From Acetobacteraceae bacterium (GTDB taxonomy: Bacteria > Pseudomonadota > Alphaproteobacteria > Acetobacterales > Acetobacteraceae), in assembly GCA_025354865.1 (NCBI GenBank), contig JANXMB010000114.1:1-57463 (forward strand): DNA of 57,463 bases, given 5' to 3'. Both the position numbers and the translations under genes were made by a program. Position 1 is the stretch's first letter; every line of letters starts with the position of its first letter. This document shows, piece by piece, positions 1 to 9,017 of this stretch. A model generated the notes under the pieces. It was not told the origin of the DNA. It saw only the letters and a list, made by a program, of their open reading frames with translations, and made no database searches.

Positions 1-112
1 CACTCAGATAGGTCCGATGCAAACCGCAGAGATCTGCGAACGCCTCTTGAGACAAGCCCCGTTCCTCGCGGAGCCGCCGTATATTCTGGCCGAGTCGAAC
101 AACTAAGGACAT
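1..112 (-). CDS. XRE-family HTH transcriptional regulator, truncated by the window edge
   Basis: The minus strand reads from an ATG at 112 into the left edge and gives 37 residues with the typical start of an XRE/Cro-C1 helix-turn-helix: [19 protein letters not shown] followed by [12 protein letters not shown]. The recognition-helix segment HRTYLS is of the kind seen in stand-alone XRE regulators, including controllers near restriction systems. No clear Shine-Dalgarno lies upstream of the ATG. The C-terminal half is outside the window, so the target and any effector domain cannot be judged. Family call is firm; role is unknown. Confidence 0.75.
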   Translation of the reverse strand, partial: MSLVVRLGQNIRRLREERGLSQEAFADLCGLHRTYLS

Positions 113-467
113 ACCAGCATGATGTATGATGTTGCTTTTGAGGCTACAGACTAAGAGTCACAACTGAACCGCCCCGGGTTTGCCGGAGGCTCCAACTCCT
201 GCGAAGGTGGCGCGATTACAAGCAAGACCACGAACAAATTTTCGCCCGCGATGCACGAGCGTGTGGTTCGGATATGGCGACGGCTTCACTAAGACCAAGG
301 CGCGGCAATGGAACACCAAACCAGCGCTTGGGGCATGGCGGGCGAAATGGGCAAGCATGGGCGCCCACGCTCTCCTGGTCCGGTTTGCCGTTCGGGCTGC
401 CAACACCCTGGACAGACCGGGGCGAAACCAAGCAGGCTCGACGCCGAACCGAATAAGGGGAATTTCC
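113..467. other. 355-bp intergenic region with no gene recognised
   Basis: This stretch lies between the divergent XRE start (112) and the SDR start (468). Reading frames through it are open but give arginine- and proline-rich translations with no family resemblance. I see no repeat, RNA gene or convincing promoter. The AAGGGG just before 468 is the ribosome binding site of the SDR. Confidence 0.5.
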
Positions 468-1226
468 ATGCCGGATTTGACAGGCAAAGCAGCACTGGTC
501 ACAGGCGCCCAACAAGGCATCGGTGCCGCTATCGCCATCGCCCTTGCTCGGGATGGCGCGGATGTGGCGATCAACTGCCTCGATGCGCAAGGGGACGCGG
601 AACGGGTTGCCGCTGCGGTCGTCGCGGCCGGGCGGCGGGCCATTCTGGTGCCGGGCGATGTTGCGGCGCCGGATGCGCCGGCCCAGGCGATCGCCGCGAC
701 CATCGCGGCCTTCGGCAAAATCGATATCCTGGTGAACAACGCCGGCGTGTTCCCTCGCGTGCCGTTCCTGGACATGACCGGGGCGGACTGGGATTTCGTG
801 CATAGCATCAACCTGAAGGCGACCTGCTTCTTCTCCCAAGCCGCCGCGCGCGCGATGATCGCGGCCGGCATTCGGGGCAGTATCGTCAGTCTGGCGTCCT
901 CGGCGATCTTCGGGGCCTCGCCGCGCGGCGTGCATTACGCCGCCAGCAAAGGCGGGGTGGTGTCGTTGACCCGAGCGATGGCGACGGAATTGGCACCGAA
1001 CGGCATACGGGTGAACGCCATCGCGCCGGGCCTGACCGACACCGCGCAACCGCGCTACGGCATGACGGAGGACGAATTGCAGGCCCGAGGCGCCGCAATG
1101 CCGCTGGGCCGGCTGGGCCAACCGGACGATATCGCCAATGTCGCCGTGTTCCTGGCCTCGGACCGGTCCGCGTTCATGACCGGCCAAGTGGTGCACGCGA
1201 ACGGCGGGCTTTTCATGGCATCCTGA
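468..1226 (+). CDS. SDR family NAD(P)-dependent oxidoreductase
   Basis: A 252-residue classical short-chain dehydrogenase/reductase. The cofactor motif TGAQQGIG is at residues 12-19, NNAG at 90-93, and the catalytic Tyr157 and Lys161 sit in YAASK, with serines near 142-145. The C-terminus ends in a family-typical NGG segment. The start at 468 is chosen because the protein begins MPDLTGKAALVTG, as these enzymes do, and AAGGGG lies 7 bases upstream; a longer open frame from 180 lacks homologous sequence. It resembles the 3-oxoacyl-reductase or sugar/alcohol dehydrogenase branch. The substrate cannot be told from sequence. It converges with the next gene. Confidence 0.88.
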   Translation: MPDLTGKAALVTGAQQGIGAAIAIALARDGADVAINCLDAQGDAERVAAAVVAAGRRAILVPGDVAAPDAPAQAIAATIAAFGKIDILVNNAGVFPRVPFLDMTGADWDFVHSINLKATCFFSQAAARAMIAAGIRGSIVSLASSAIFGASPRGVHYAASKGGVVSLTRAMATELAPNGIRVNAIAPGLTDTAQPRYGMTEDELQARGAAMPLGRLGQPDDIANVAVFLASDRSAFMTGQVVHANGGLFMAS

Positions 1227-1244
1227 TGGGGCGTCTTGAGGGGA

Positions 1245-1829
1245 TTACCCGGCAGGGCCACGCTCCGCCTTGTGATATTCGCGGTTCGGCATCATGTCCG
1301 ATGCCGACGCCATGCGATTGGACAGGTTGAAAAACGCCACCGTTTCCGAGAGGTCGAACAGATCCTCGTTCGTCAGTCCGACCGCGCGCAGCCCGCCGCG
1401 TTCCGCGTCGTCCACCAGATTGGGTGTTGTCGTCAGCTTCCACGCGAAATCCAGCATCGCGCGTTGCCGAGCATCGAGGGGGGCGACGCGGTAGTTCAGG
1501 GCCATCATTTCGCCCAGTTCGGGATCGCCGGACAATTGCCGCACCGCCGCGCCATGCGCCACGAGGCAGTAGTAGCAACGATTGGCGGATGACACGACGA
1601 CGGCCACCATCTCCCGCTCCAGCTTCGACAGGCCGGACTTCGACAGCATGATGTCGTTGTACATGGCCATGAAGTTGCGCAGGCGCTGGGGTTTCAGGCT
1701 GTAGGTGCTGAACACGTTCGGCACGAAGCCCAGTTTTTCCACGCATTTCGCCCAGATCGTCTGCAGGTCGGCGTCCAACGTCGCGGCGTCGGGCACGCCA
1801 AGCTTGGAGATGTGGTCGGGCTGCGGCAT
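1245..1829 (-). CDS. peroxidase-related enzyme, AhpD/carboxymuconolactone decarboxylase-like
   Basis: 194 residues, a length usual for the 'uncharacterised peroxidase-related' branch of the AhpD-like fold. The redox motif is visible as SSANRCYYCLVAH, with Cys85, Cys88 and His92 arranged as in AhpD (CxxC then His three residues on). Members are thought to reduce peroxides or handle small thiol-reactive compounds; the substrate here is unknown. The gene is the last of three minus-strand genes (SDR, 2-hydroxyacid dehydrogenase, this one) separated by 11 and 66 bp, so co-transcription is plausible. Confidence 0.82.
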   Translation of the reverse strand: MPQPDHISKLGVPDAATLDADLQTIWAKCVEKLGFVPNVFSTYSLKPQRLRNFMAMYNDIMLSKSGLSKLEREMVAVVVSSANRCYYCLVAHGAAVRQLSGDPELGEMMALNYRVAPLDARQRAMLDFAWKLTTTPNLVDDAERGGLRAVGLTNEDLFDLSETVAFFNLSNRMASASDMMPNREYHKAERGPAG

Positions 1830-1895
1830 CGCGGTGGCTCCGTTCCGGGTTTCGTCGTTGGCTTGGCGGCGTCGGGTGTGGAAGGCCGTTATCGG

Positions 1896-2876
1896 CTAAC
1901 CGAAGACCTCGGGGTTGATCGCATTGCCGGCGTTCGGCGTGCCGTCCAACACCCCGAGGATGTTCTGCGCCGTCGCCACCGCCATGCTTTGGATCGATTC
2001 CACCGTGACGCCCGCCATGTGCGGGGACGCGATCACATTGGGAAGCCGCAACAATGGATTGTTCGTCGGGGTCGGTTCGAGGTCGAATACATCCAGCCCG
2101 GCGCCGGCGATGTGGCCCGTCGTCAAGGCTGCATAGAGATCGGCCTCGTTCACAATGCCGCCACGCGCGGTGTTGATGAGGTAAGCGCCTTTCTTCATGC
2201 GGGCGAGGCGGGCGGCGTTGAACAAATCGACCGTCGCCGGGCTTTTCGGGCAGTGGATCGAAACGAAATCCGCGCCTGGCAGCGCCGCATCCAGATCGGC
2301 GACCGGGGTGCAACCGGCCGCGACGATTGCCGCTTGGTCCACGAACGGATCGTAAATGCAGACGTTCATGTCGAAGGCCAAACAACGGCGGGCAGACCTT
2401 GTGCCAATGCGCCCGAAGCCGACGATAATCACCGTCTTGCCGGAGATTTCCATCGGCGGCGTGGCATGCCGAGAGGTCCATTTATCGTCTTTGACGAGCC
2501 GGTCCATCTGATGGTTCAGTTTCGCCAGCGCGATGATGAAATGGAACGCCTGCTCGGCTACCGAAACGGAATTCGCACTGCCGGCCACCATCAGCGGCAC
2601 GCCGCGCGCGGTCAGCGCCGGGACCTCCACCGCATCGTAGCCAACGCCGATCCGCGCCACGACCTGCATCGCCAAGGCGGCGTCCATTTCGGCTTGTTTG
2701 AACGCGGTGCCGGACAGGGCAACCCCGGCGGCGTCGGCTGCCAGGATGCGAAAATCGGCCTGCGAGATGCCCGCCGGGTAGATAATCGTCTCGATATCCT
2801 CGCGGGACTGCATCAATGCGATTCCCTGCTTGCCCATCGTATGCGGGAGCAGAACTTTGCGTTTGTTGGTGGCCAT
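1896..2876 (-). CDS. D-isomer-specific 2-hydroxyacid dehydrogenase (NAD-binding)
   Basis: 326 residues with the D-2-hydroxyacid dehydrogenase fold. The N-terminal substrate domain includes RIGVGYDAVEVPAL near 75-88. The Rossmann motif VGFGRIG has its glycines at 153, 155 and 158. The catalytic-acid region SPHMAGVT supplies the active-site His near the C-terminus. The family reduces 2-oxoacids or oxidises D-2-hydroxyacids (phosphoglycerate, glyoxylate/hydroxypyruvate and relatives). The length is that of the short form without an ACT domain, so serine biosynthesis SerA is unlikely. It is 12 bp downstream of the SDR at 2889-3644, probably in one transcript; a shared catabolic role is inference. 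Confidence 0.85.
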   Translation of the reverse strand: MATNKRKVLLPHTMGKQGIALMQSREDIETIIYPAGISQADFRILAADAAGVALSGTAFKQAEMDAALAMQVVARIGVGYDAVEVPALTARGVPLMVAGSANSVSVAEQAFHFIIALAKLNHQMDRLVKDDKWTSRHATPPMEISGKTVIIVGFGRIGTRSARRCLAFDMNVCIYDPFVDQAAIVAAGCTPVADLDAALPGADFVSIHCPKSPATVDLFNAARLARMKKGAYLINTARGGIVNEADLYAALTTGHIAGAGLDVFDLEPTPTNNPLLRLPNVIASPHMAGVTVESIQSMAVATAQNILGVLDGTPNAGNAINPEVFG

Positions 2877-2888
2877 GGAAGGAAATCC

Positions 2889-3644
2889 TTAAAGCTGACG
2901 GGCGATGGCAGCGAGGTAGCCGCGATTGGCAGTTGGCGCCAGATGCACCTCGTTCATCACGACATGCCTCGGCAGGCAGGCGATGTAGCGAATAAGGTCG
3001 CCGCAATCGGCCGGCTGCACCATTTTGGCTCGGACTTCCGGCCCGACCGGATTCGGCCGCTGGTCGAGGATCGGCGTCGCGACCTCCCCCGGGAGGAACA
3101 CGGTGGAGCGGATCCCGTTCACGCATTCCTGCATGTTCAGCCCGTGGCTCATGGCGACAATGCCGTGCTTGGCGGTGACGTAGATCGGCCCGGACACGCC
3201 GCCGATGAAACGCCCGGCCATCGAGGCGGTGTGGATGATAATCCCATCCTGCTGCGCCCGCATGAAGGGCAGCGCGACCGTGACGCAATAAAGCGCGCCG
3301 ACCAGATTGCCCTGGATCAAAGTGTCGATGCCCTCGGGCGTCAGTTTGTCCCAGTGCCGGTCTACGATGTTCACCCCGGCGTTGTTCACCAGAATATCCA
3401 GCCGATCGAATTGCTCCCGGATGCGCTCGCCAACCTTGGCGACCTGCGCCTTGTCGGTAAGGTCGGCGGGCATGACAAAGGCGCTGCCCTGCGGCATGCG
3501 GCTGGCCACGTTGTCGAGCTTCGAAACCGTGCGCCCGGTCAACACGACGGTGGCGCCTTCGTCGGCCAACGCCAGGGCCGCAGCCTCCCCGATGCCGCTA
3601 CCGGCGCCGGTGACCCATGCGATCTTTCCCGCCAGTCGCTGCAT
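2889..3644 (-). CDS. SDR family oxidoreductase
   Basis: 251 residues starting MQRLAGKIAWVTGAGSGIG, with the cofactor glycines at 13-19, NNAG at 87-90, and Tyr155/Lys159 in YVTAK. The frame is open 11 codons further upstream, but the start at 3644 places the family-typical N-terminus correctly and has GAGG about 9 bases upstream. It is a classical SDR of unknown substrate, upstream gene of the three-gene minus-strand group running to 1245. Confidence 0.87.
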   Translation of the reverse strand: MQRLAGKIAWVTGAGSGIGEAAALALADEGATVVLTGRTVSKLDNVASRMPQGSAFVMPADLTDKAQVAKVGERIREQFDRLDILVNNAGVNIVDRHWDKLTPEGIDTLIQGNLVGALYCVTVALPFMRAQQDGIIIHTASMAGRFIGGVSGPIYVTAKHGIVAMSHGLNMQECVNGIRSTVFLPGEVATPILDQRPNPVGPEVRAKMVQPADCGDLIRYIACLPRHVVMNEVHLAPTANRGYLAAIARQL

Positions 3645-3715
3645 CTGTGTTTCCTCGGTTGCTTGAAGTCGCGGCATTCAAATGGTTCGCCTGTCGCCCG
3701 GCAAGTCCCCGGGCT

Positions 3716-5578
3716 TCAGGACGCGGCCTCCAACGCCTCCTCGGCTTCGAGCCAGGCCGTTTCCGCTGCTTCGTATTCCCGCCTTATGGCCGCCAGACGT
3801 GCGTTCGCGGCAGTGACCTCCGACACGCGGCCCGGCGCGTACAACGCGGGATCGGCCAGCTTCTTTTCGATCGTCGCCCGTTCCGCCGTTAGTTTCGTCA
3901 TCCGCGCTTCCGCGTCCTTGGCCTGTTTGCGCAGGGGTGCGACCGCCAACCGCGCCTCCGCCCGTTCTCGGCGATCGTCGCGGCGGGTGGCGGTGTCGGC
4001 TTTCGCGGCCGGGCGCGCCCGTTCGACCAGCAATGCTCGGTAATCGTCCATGTCGCCGTCGTAGGGGCGCACCGTGCCGTCGCCCACCAACCACAGCCGA
4101 TCGGCGACCAGTTCCACCAGATGCGGATCGTGGGTGATCAGGAGGACCGCGCCCTCGAAATCGCCGAGCGCCTTGACCAGGGCGTCGCGGGCGTCGATGT
4201 CGAGGTGGTTGGTCGGTTCGTCCAACAACAGCAGTTGCGGCGCGTCGCGGGTGGCGAGTGCCAGGAGCAACCGCGCCTTCTCCCCGCCCGAGAGGTTGGC
4301 GATCGGCGTTTCCGCCCGATCCGCATCCAACCCGAACCGCGCCAACTGCCCCCGCACCTGCGACGGACCAGCGCGCGGCAGTGCTCGGGTCATATGATCG
4401 ACGGGGTTTTCGTCCATGACCAGTTCGTCGGTTTGATGCTGGGCGAAATAGCCGACTTTCAGCTTGGGACCGCGCCGCATTTCCCCGGACATCGGGTCCA
4501 ACCGGCCGGCCAAGAGCTTGGCCAGGGTCGATTTGCCGTTGCCGTTGGCGCCCAGCAAGGCGATGCGATCGTCCATATCGATGGTCAGAGACAGATTTTT
4601 CAGCACCGGCCGCCCGTCGTAGCCGATGGTGACGCGGTCCAACGCCAGGATCGGCGGGGCGATGCGTGCCGGGGGCGGAAAGTTGAAGCGGGTGGGGGTG
4701 TCCTCGATCACCGATTCGATCTGCGGCAACCGCTCCAGCGCCTTGATGCGGGCCTGCGCCTGTCGCGCTTTCGAGGCTTTGTAGCGGAACCGATCCACGA
4801 ACGACTGGATGTGCGCGCGCTCGCGAGCGATCTGCGCGGCGGCGGCGTTTTGTTGCAGTGCGCGTTCGGTGCGAATCCGCACGAATTCGTCGAACCCGCC
4901 CGGCGTCAGGGATATTTTGCCCTTATCCAGATGGGCAATCGCCTCTACCGCGCGATCCAGCAAACCGCGATCGTGCGAAACGACCACCGCCGCGCCGGGG
5001 AACCGGGCGAGCCAGGTTTCCAGCCAGAGCGTTGCCTCAAGATCCAGATGGTTGGTCGGTTCGTCCAGCAGCAGCAGGTCGGGGTTGGCGAATAGCGCGG
5101 TTGCCAGCGCCACGCGCATCCGCCAGCCGCCGGAATATTCCGCGACCGGGCGCGCCTGTGCTGCCTCATCGAAGCCGAGGCCGGCCAGAATGGTGGCAGC
5201 CCGAGCCGGGGCGGAGTCGGCGCCGATGGCCATGAGGCGTTCGTGAATTTCGGCCAACCGCATCGGCTCCGCCGTTTCCGTTTCCGTCAGCAACGCCAGC
5301 CGCTCGGGGTCGCCTTCCAGCACGGTTTCCAGCAACGACGCGGGGCCTTCCGGGGCTTCCTGCCGCACCGTCGCCAAACGCGCGCGGCTGGACAGCCGGA
5401 TATCGCCGCCATCGAGCGGGATTTCGCCGGCAATGGCGCGCAGCAAAGTCGATTTGCCGGCGCCGTTGCGGCCGACCAGCCCGATGCGGCGGCCGGGATC
5501 GACCGTAAGGTCGGCGCCGCTCATGAGCGTGCGTCCGCCCATGCGGATCGTGAGGTTGGAGATGACCAGAAGGCTCAT
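3716..5578 (-). CDS. ABC-F family ATP-binding cassette protein (Uup/YheS-like)
   Basis: 620 residues with two ATP-binding cassettes and no membrane segments, the ABC-F arrangement. Walker A motifs are GRNGAGKST (about residues 36-44) and GANGNGKST in the second half; signature motifs are YSGGWRMR and LSGGEKAR, each followed by LLLLDEPTNHLD. The long linker is rich in basic and helical sequence, and the C-terminal 80 residues are charged and probably coiled-coil. ABC-F proteins bind the ribosomal E site and relieve stalled translation; YheS/Uup relatives are usual in Proteobacteria. The start at 5578 is the ATG of MSLLVISNLTIRMGG; an open frame continues to 6271 but without homologous sequence. 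Confidence 0.9.
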   Translation of the reverse strand: MSLLVISNLTIRMGGRTLMSGADLTVDPGRRIGLVGRNGAGKSTLLRAIAGEIPLDGGDIRLSSRARLATVRQEAPEGPASLLETVLEGDPERLALLTETETAEPMRLAEIHERLMAIGADSAPARAATILAGLGFDEAAQARPVAEYSGGWRMRVALATALFANPDLLLLDEPTNHLDLEATLWLETWLARFPGAAVVVSHDRGLLDRAVEAIAHLDKGKISLTPGGFDEFVRIRTERALQQNAAAAQIARERAHIQSFVDRFRYKASKARQAQARIKALERLPQIESVIEDTPTRFNFPPPARIAPPILALDRVTIGYDGRPVLKNLSLTIDMDDRIALLGANGNGKSTLAKLLAGRLDPMSGEMRRGPKLKVGYFAQHQTDELVMDENPVDHMTRALPRAGPSQVRGQLARFGLDADRAETPIANLSGGEKARLLLALATRDAPQLLLLDEPTNHLDIDARDALVKALGDFEGAVLLITHDPHLVELVADRLWLVGDGTVRPYDGDMDDYRALLVERARPAAKADTATRRDDRRERAEARLAVAPLRKQAKDAEARMTKLTAERATIEKKLADPALYAPGRVSEVTAANARLAAIRREYEAAETAWLEAEEALEAAS

Positions 5579-5728
5579 GGTGCGGGGTTTAAAGCAGGCG
5601 TGGCTCGCTGGGAAAGGGGGGAGCCATGCCGGGGCGGTATCGTGCCGATACCATAATGGTATTTTATTGCCGATCCGGTGGTCGCTACGAGTGTTTTTGT
5701 GCAGCGAGCACCAGGAAAGGAACAGGAA

Positions 5729-6109
5729 ATGGGTTACAGGACACATATCGTGGCGGCGGTCGCCCTGGCGCTGGCGGCGGCGGCCCCGGCCATGGCGCAA
5801 CCAGCGGGCGGCGGCAATCCTGCGGTCATGAGCGACCGTTCCGTCAGCGTTAGCAAGCTGATCGGCGAGAAAGTCTACGACGACAAAGGCGCGACCATCG
5901 GGTCGGTTGTCGATGTCGTGCTGAAAGGCCAGGGCGCGGAACCCGGCGTGATTCTGTCGGTCGGCGACTACCTGGGCACGGCGAAGAAGATGGTGAGTGT
6001 GCCGCTGAGCCACGTGCACCTGGACACCGCCAAGGCGATGATGGCCGGCACCAAGCAGGAGATGATGGCAATGCCGCCGTGGATGCCGACCCAAGGCGGT
6101 GGCGGCTAA
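5729..6109 (+). CDS. exported PRC-barrel domain protein
   Basis: 126 residues. The first 23 form a signal peptide (MGYRTHIVAAVALALAAA, ending AMAQ). The mature part contains a PRC-barrel-like core, with SVSKLIGEKVYDDKGATIGS followed by a VVDVVLKGQG strand and a VSVPLSHVHLD strand. PRC-barrel proteins of this exported type are common in alphaproteobacteria and are usually of unknown or stress-linked function. The start at 5729 is preferred over an in-frame one at 5678 because it opens the signal peptide and follows an AGGAAAGGAACAGG stretch. Divergent from the ABC-F gene. Confidence 0.82.
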   Translation: MGYRTHIVAAVALALAAAAPAMAQPAGGGNPAVMSDRSVSVSKLIGEKVYDDKGATIGSVVDVVLKGQGAEPGVILSVGDYLGTAKKMVSVPLSHVHLDTAKAMMAGTKQEMMAMPPWMPTQGGGG

Positions 6110-6139
6110 TCTGCCGCAGCTTCCGGCCTTACGACCCGC

Positions 6140-6164
6140 GCCGGTGTTCGAACAGGACACCGGC
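6140..6164 (+). terminator. candidate terminator hairpin downstream of the PRC-barrel gene
   Basis: GCCGGTGT (6140-6147) pairs perfectly with ACACCGGC (6157-6164) around a 9-base loop, 30 bases after the stop codon. Only an interrupted AT stretch follows, so intrinsic termination is possible rather than certain. Confidence 0.45.
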
Positions 6165-6259
6165 CGGCTTCGCATTAAATTATTTGTAACCATATAACCT
6201 GTAATGGCGGCCGGATGCCCGGGTCTGACGGAAGATACCGATCGGAACGGAGCCGTAAG

Positions 6260-7087
6260 ATGGAATTGCACGAAGTCCGTTATTTTCTGTCTCTTGCAGA
6301 AACGTTAAATTTCACCAAAGCAGCGCGTATTTGCCATGTTGCTCAGCCGGCGTTGACCCGAGCGATCCAGAAATTGGAGCACGAATTCGGCGGGCTGCTG
6401 TTTCGTCGGGATCGAAACAATATCCGACTGACCGAATTGGGTCGTGTCGTGCACCCGCATTTGATGGCGGTGATGGCGGATTCGGACCGCGCGCAGGACT
6501 CCGCACGCAGTTTTCTGCGATCGGACGCCGGGAAGGTTCGTTTCGGTGTCATGGTTTCGGTCGGGCCTTTGCGCTTCCTGCCGTTTTTTGCCGAATTCCG
6601 TCGCAACAATCCCGCCATCGAAATCGGGGTATCGCGCTTTCCTTACGAGCGGCTGCTGGCGATGTTGCTGCGGGGCGATCTGGACGTTGCCCTCGCGGCG
6701 AATCCCGACGGCATCGCGCCGCCGTTGGATGGCGAAACTTTGTATGTCGAACGCTTGGCCGTGGCCTTGCCGCACGGGCATCGTCTGGCCAATCGGCATA
6801 GCATTCTGCGCGCCGATATCGCAGGCGAAACCCTCCTGTTGGAGCGCGAAAACGAAGGTCACGACTGGGTTTTGTCGATGGTTGCCGCCGGGTTGGGCGT
6901 GTGCCTGCTACCGGAATCGAGTTTGCCGATCCCTGGTGTTTCGATCCGCCCGATCGTCGATCCCACGCCGCCGCAGGAAGTGCGTCTGATTACCGTATCC
7001 GGGCGTCACCGATCGCCGCCTATGGCCGCCTTCATGCAAGCGGTACGGCAACATTCTTGGTCGGCGGATGCAGGGGATTTATCGTAA
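6260..7087 (+). CDS. LysR-type transcriptional regulator
   Basis: 275 residues. The N-terminal winged helix-turn-helix is plain: MELHEVRYFLSLAETLNFTKAA, then a recognition region around VAQPALTRAIQKLE and LLFRRD. The rest is a LysR substrate-binding domain (FGVMVSVGPLRFLPFFAEF, DVALAANP). Start at 6260 gives the family-typical N-terminus. It lies tail to tail with the hydratase at 7079-7930, overlapping it by 9 bp, so it does not sit in the classic divergent position to the genes it might control. The upstream region 6165-6259 is AT-rich and may carry its own operator. The inducer is unknown. Confidence 0.88.
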   Translation: MELHEVRYFLSLAETLNFTKAARICHVAQPALTRAIQKLEHEFGGLLFRRDRNNIRLTELGRVVHPHLMAVMADSDRAQDSARSFLRSDAGKVRFGVMVSVGPLRFLPFFAEFRRNNPAIEIGVSRFPYERLLAMLLRGDLDVALAANPDGIAPPLDGETLYVERLAVALPHGHRLANRHSILRADIAGETLLLERENEGHDWVLSMVAAGLGVCLLPESSLPIPGVSIRPIVDPTPPQEVRLITVSGRHRSPPMAAFMQAVRQHSWSADAGDLS

Positions 7088-7930
7088 TATTGCCTTCGCC
7101 TGCATCGCGATTCCGCCGCTTGGGCCGACGGCGAACAATTCCACTGTATCGTTTCCGGTCGTGCGCCCCATCGTTTCAAATGGTTTTGTATCGAACAGCG
7201 GCGCCCTGGCTCGCATTTCGAACCGAGCGATTGGGCGCGAAACGTTGTCGCGTAGGAGGTCCAGCAGACATTGTTGCGAAAACGGTCCGTGTACCACGAG
7301 GCCCGGAAATCCCTCCACCCCCGTCGCATAGGGGCGATCGTAATGGATCCGGTGCGGATTGAATGTCAGGGCAGAATAACGGAACAGCGACACCGGGTCG
7401 GGCGTCCAGGTTTTCGTCCATGCCATGCCGGCCGGTGGCGATTCGGTTTGCGGTATGCCCGACGCGGTGCCCGGTTGCACCGCTTCGCGAAAAACGCTGA
7501 CTGCGTCTTCGGTTAGGGCAAGACCGCGCGGCGTGTATATCCGCCTTGTCTGGGTCGCGACGATCAGTGTGCCGGTCCCGCCTTCGCGCAATTGCACGTC
7601 GGAAAATTCGGTCTCCCGGCGTAACGCATCGCCGACCAGGATCGGCGCATGGAACGTCAATGTGGCCCCGGCATACATCCGCCGAGGCAACGGCATTTCC
7701 GGCAGGATACCGCCCGTGACCGGTAAACCGTCTTGGCCGAGCGTGGCGAGGCGACTGTCGGCGGGGAAATATGCGAGATGCCAGCCTGGTGCGATCGGCT
7801 CCCCCGCGACCGGCGGCTTTTCGTCGCGATCGAATGTAACGATCATGCCGCGCAACGGTGTTGCGGTCGCTTCGTCGAATTCGACGATTTTCCGGCCGAG
7901 TTGGGCGCGGATCGGTGCGATATCGATCAT
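7079..7930 (-). CDS. FAS1-like dehydratase / mesaconyl-CoA hydratase-like protein
   Basis: 283 residues with the double hot-dog pattern of MaoC/FAS1-like dehydratases. The N-terminal half has PGWHLAYFP and a following strand pair; the C-terminal half has the conserved LFRYSALTFNPHRIHYD (hydratase-type active-site His/Asp region) and LVVHGPFSQQ. Relatives hydrate enoyl-type CoA thioesters such as mesaconyl-C4-CoA or itaconyl-CoA. The start at 7930 follows the upstream acyl-CoA dehydrogenase stop by one base, so the three genes 10228-7079 read as one operon: two dehydrogenases then a hydratase. The substrate is not determined. Confidence 0.8.
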   Translation of the reverse strand: MIDIAPIRAQLGRKIVEFDEATATPLRGMIVTFDRDEKPPVAGEPIAPGWHLAYFPADSRLATLGQDGLPVTGGILPEMPLPRRMYAGATLTFHAPILVGDALRRETEFSDVQLREGGTGTLIVATQTRRIYTPRGLALTEDAVSVFREAVQPGTASGIPQTESPPAGMAWTKTWTPDPVSLFRYSALTFNPHRIHYDRPYATGVEGFPGLVVHGPFSQQCLLDLLRDNVSRPIARFEMRARAPLFDTKPFETMGRTTGNDTVELFAVGPSGGIAMQAKAILR

Positions 7931-7931
7931 G

Positions 7932-9017
7932 TTACAGCCATCCTTGCAAACGCGCCGCTTCGTCCCGGCAGCGTTCCGGATTGCCCAGGATCTGGCGGTT
8001 GAACCCGATACGTTTGAACCAGAAATGCAGGCCGAGCAGATCGGTGAATCCCATGCCGCCATGCGTTTCGGTGGTCATTCGCGCCACGTCGCGGGCGACA
8101 TCGGACACATGGGCTTTGGCGTGGCAGGCGGTGAGCCGCGCCTCATCGGGCAGGGCGTCTTGGGCGTAGGCGGCGTACCAGACCGCACCGCGGCAGGGTT
8201 CCAACGCGGTTACGCATTCTGCCAGGGGATATTTAACGCCCTGAAAACTCCCGATTATGCGCCCGAACTGCACCCGCTCTTTGGCGAACGCCACCGCGCG
8301 ATCCAGCATCGTTTGCGCGGCCCCCACCGAGTCCGCTGCCAAAACGACCCGACCGGCATCCAGCACGATCCGAGCGGCGGCGAGGGGATCGTTGGCGGCG
8401 TCCAGACGTTCCGCCGAGACATTGGAAAAAGCGACATCCACCAACGGGCGGGTACGGTCGATACTGCGGCGCAGCGTTTGGGATACGCCGGGATCGTCCG
8501 CGCCGACGATCGCTGCGGTGCCGTCGTGCTGGAACACCAGAAAATGCGTGGCCGCGCTGGCATCCATAACGCCATCGATCCGTCCATTCAGACCGCCATC
8601 GAAGCTGACCGAGGCAGCGCCGGTCTGTCCAGCCAATCCGGCGAAAGCGACGGCGATCCGCACTTCCCCCGCAGCGATTCGGGGCAGCCATTCGTCTTGT
8701 TGCGCGGGGGAGGCGCAGTGGACGAATGCCAGCGGGGCCATGGCGATTGCGCCGACGAAGGGCAGGGGGGCGGCAGCGTAACCCAAAGCCTCGGCCGCAA
8801 CGGCCGCATCCAGCACCCCCAGCTCGGCGCCCCCGAAACGTTCCGGTACTAGTAGACTGGGCAGACCGAGTTCCACGACGCCCTGCCACAAATCGTCGTC
8901 GAAACCATTGGCTGTTTCGGCGAGCAAGCGCAGCCGATCCATCGGCAGGCGGTCTTTGAGGAAGTCGCGCAACGAATCGTCGAATTGCCGTTGTTCCAGC
9001 GTGAGCGAAAAATCCAT
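7932..9017 (-). CDS. acyl-CoA dehydrogenase family protein (smaller subunit type)
   Basis: 361 residues beginning MDFSLTLEQRQFDDSLRDFL, the usual acyl-CoA dehydrogenase N-terminus. The C-terminal helical domain contains the family stretch VARMTTETHGGMGFT near 310-325. Middle-domain sequence is divergent and the canonical flavin-contact motif is weak. It overlaps the larger acyl-CoA dehydrogenase upstream by one base (TGATG). Paired diverged dehydrogenases like these often form heteromeric enzymes in steroid, terpenoid or branched-chain degradation; that pairing is inference here. Confidence 0.85.
   Translation of the reverse strand: MDFSLTLEQRQFDDSLRDFLKDRLPMDRLRLLAETANGFDDDLWQGVVELGLPSLLVPERFGGAELGVLDAAVAAEALGYAAAPLPFVGAIAMAPLAFVHCASPAQQDEWLPRIAAGEVRIAVAFAGLAGQTGAASVSFDGGLNGRIDGVMDASAATHFLVFQHDGTAAIVGADDPGVSQTLRRSIDRTRPLVDVAFSNVSAERLDAANDPLAAARIVLDAGRVVLAADSVGAAQTMLDRAVAFAKERVQFGRIIGSFQGVKYPLAECVTALEPCRGAVWYAAYAQDALPDEARLTACHAKAHVSDVARDVARMTTETHGGMGFTDLLGLHFWFKRIGFNRQILGNPERCRDEAARLQGWL

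Noticed and set aside
1812-4043. A 743-codon plus-strand frame across the 2-hydroxyacid dehydrogenase and SDR genes
   Set aside because: It is the shadow of the minus-strand genes, with no domain resemblance and no ribosome binding site.
7931-8062. Extending the FAS1-like dehydratase start to 8062
   Set aside because: The extension lies inside the acyl-CoA dehydrogenase gene and lacks homologous sequence; the ATG at 7930 directly follows the previous stop.
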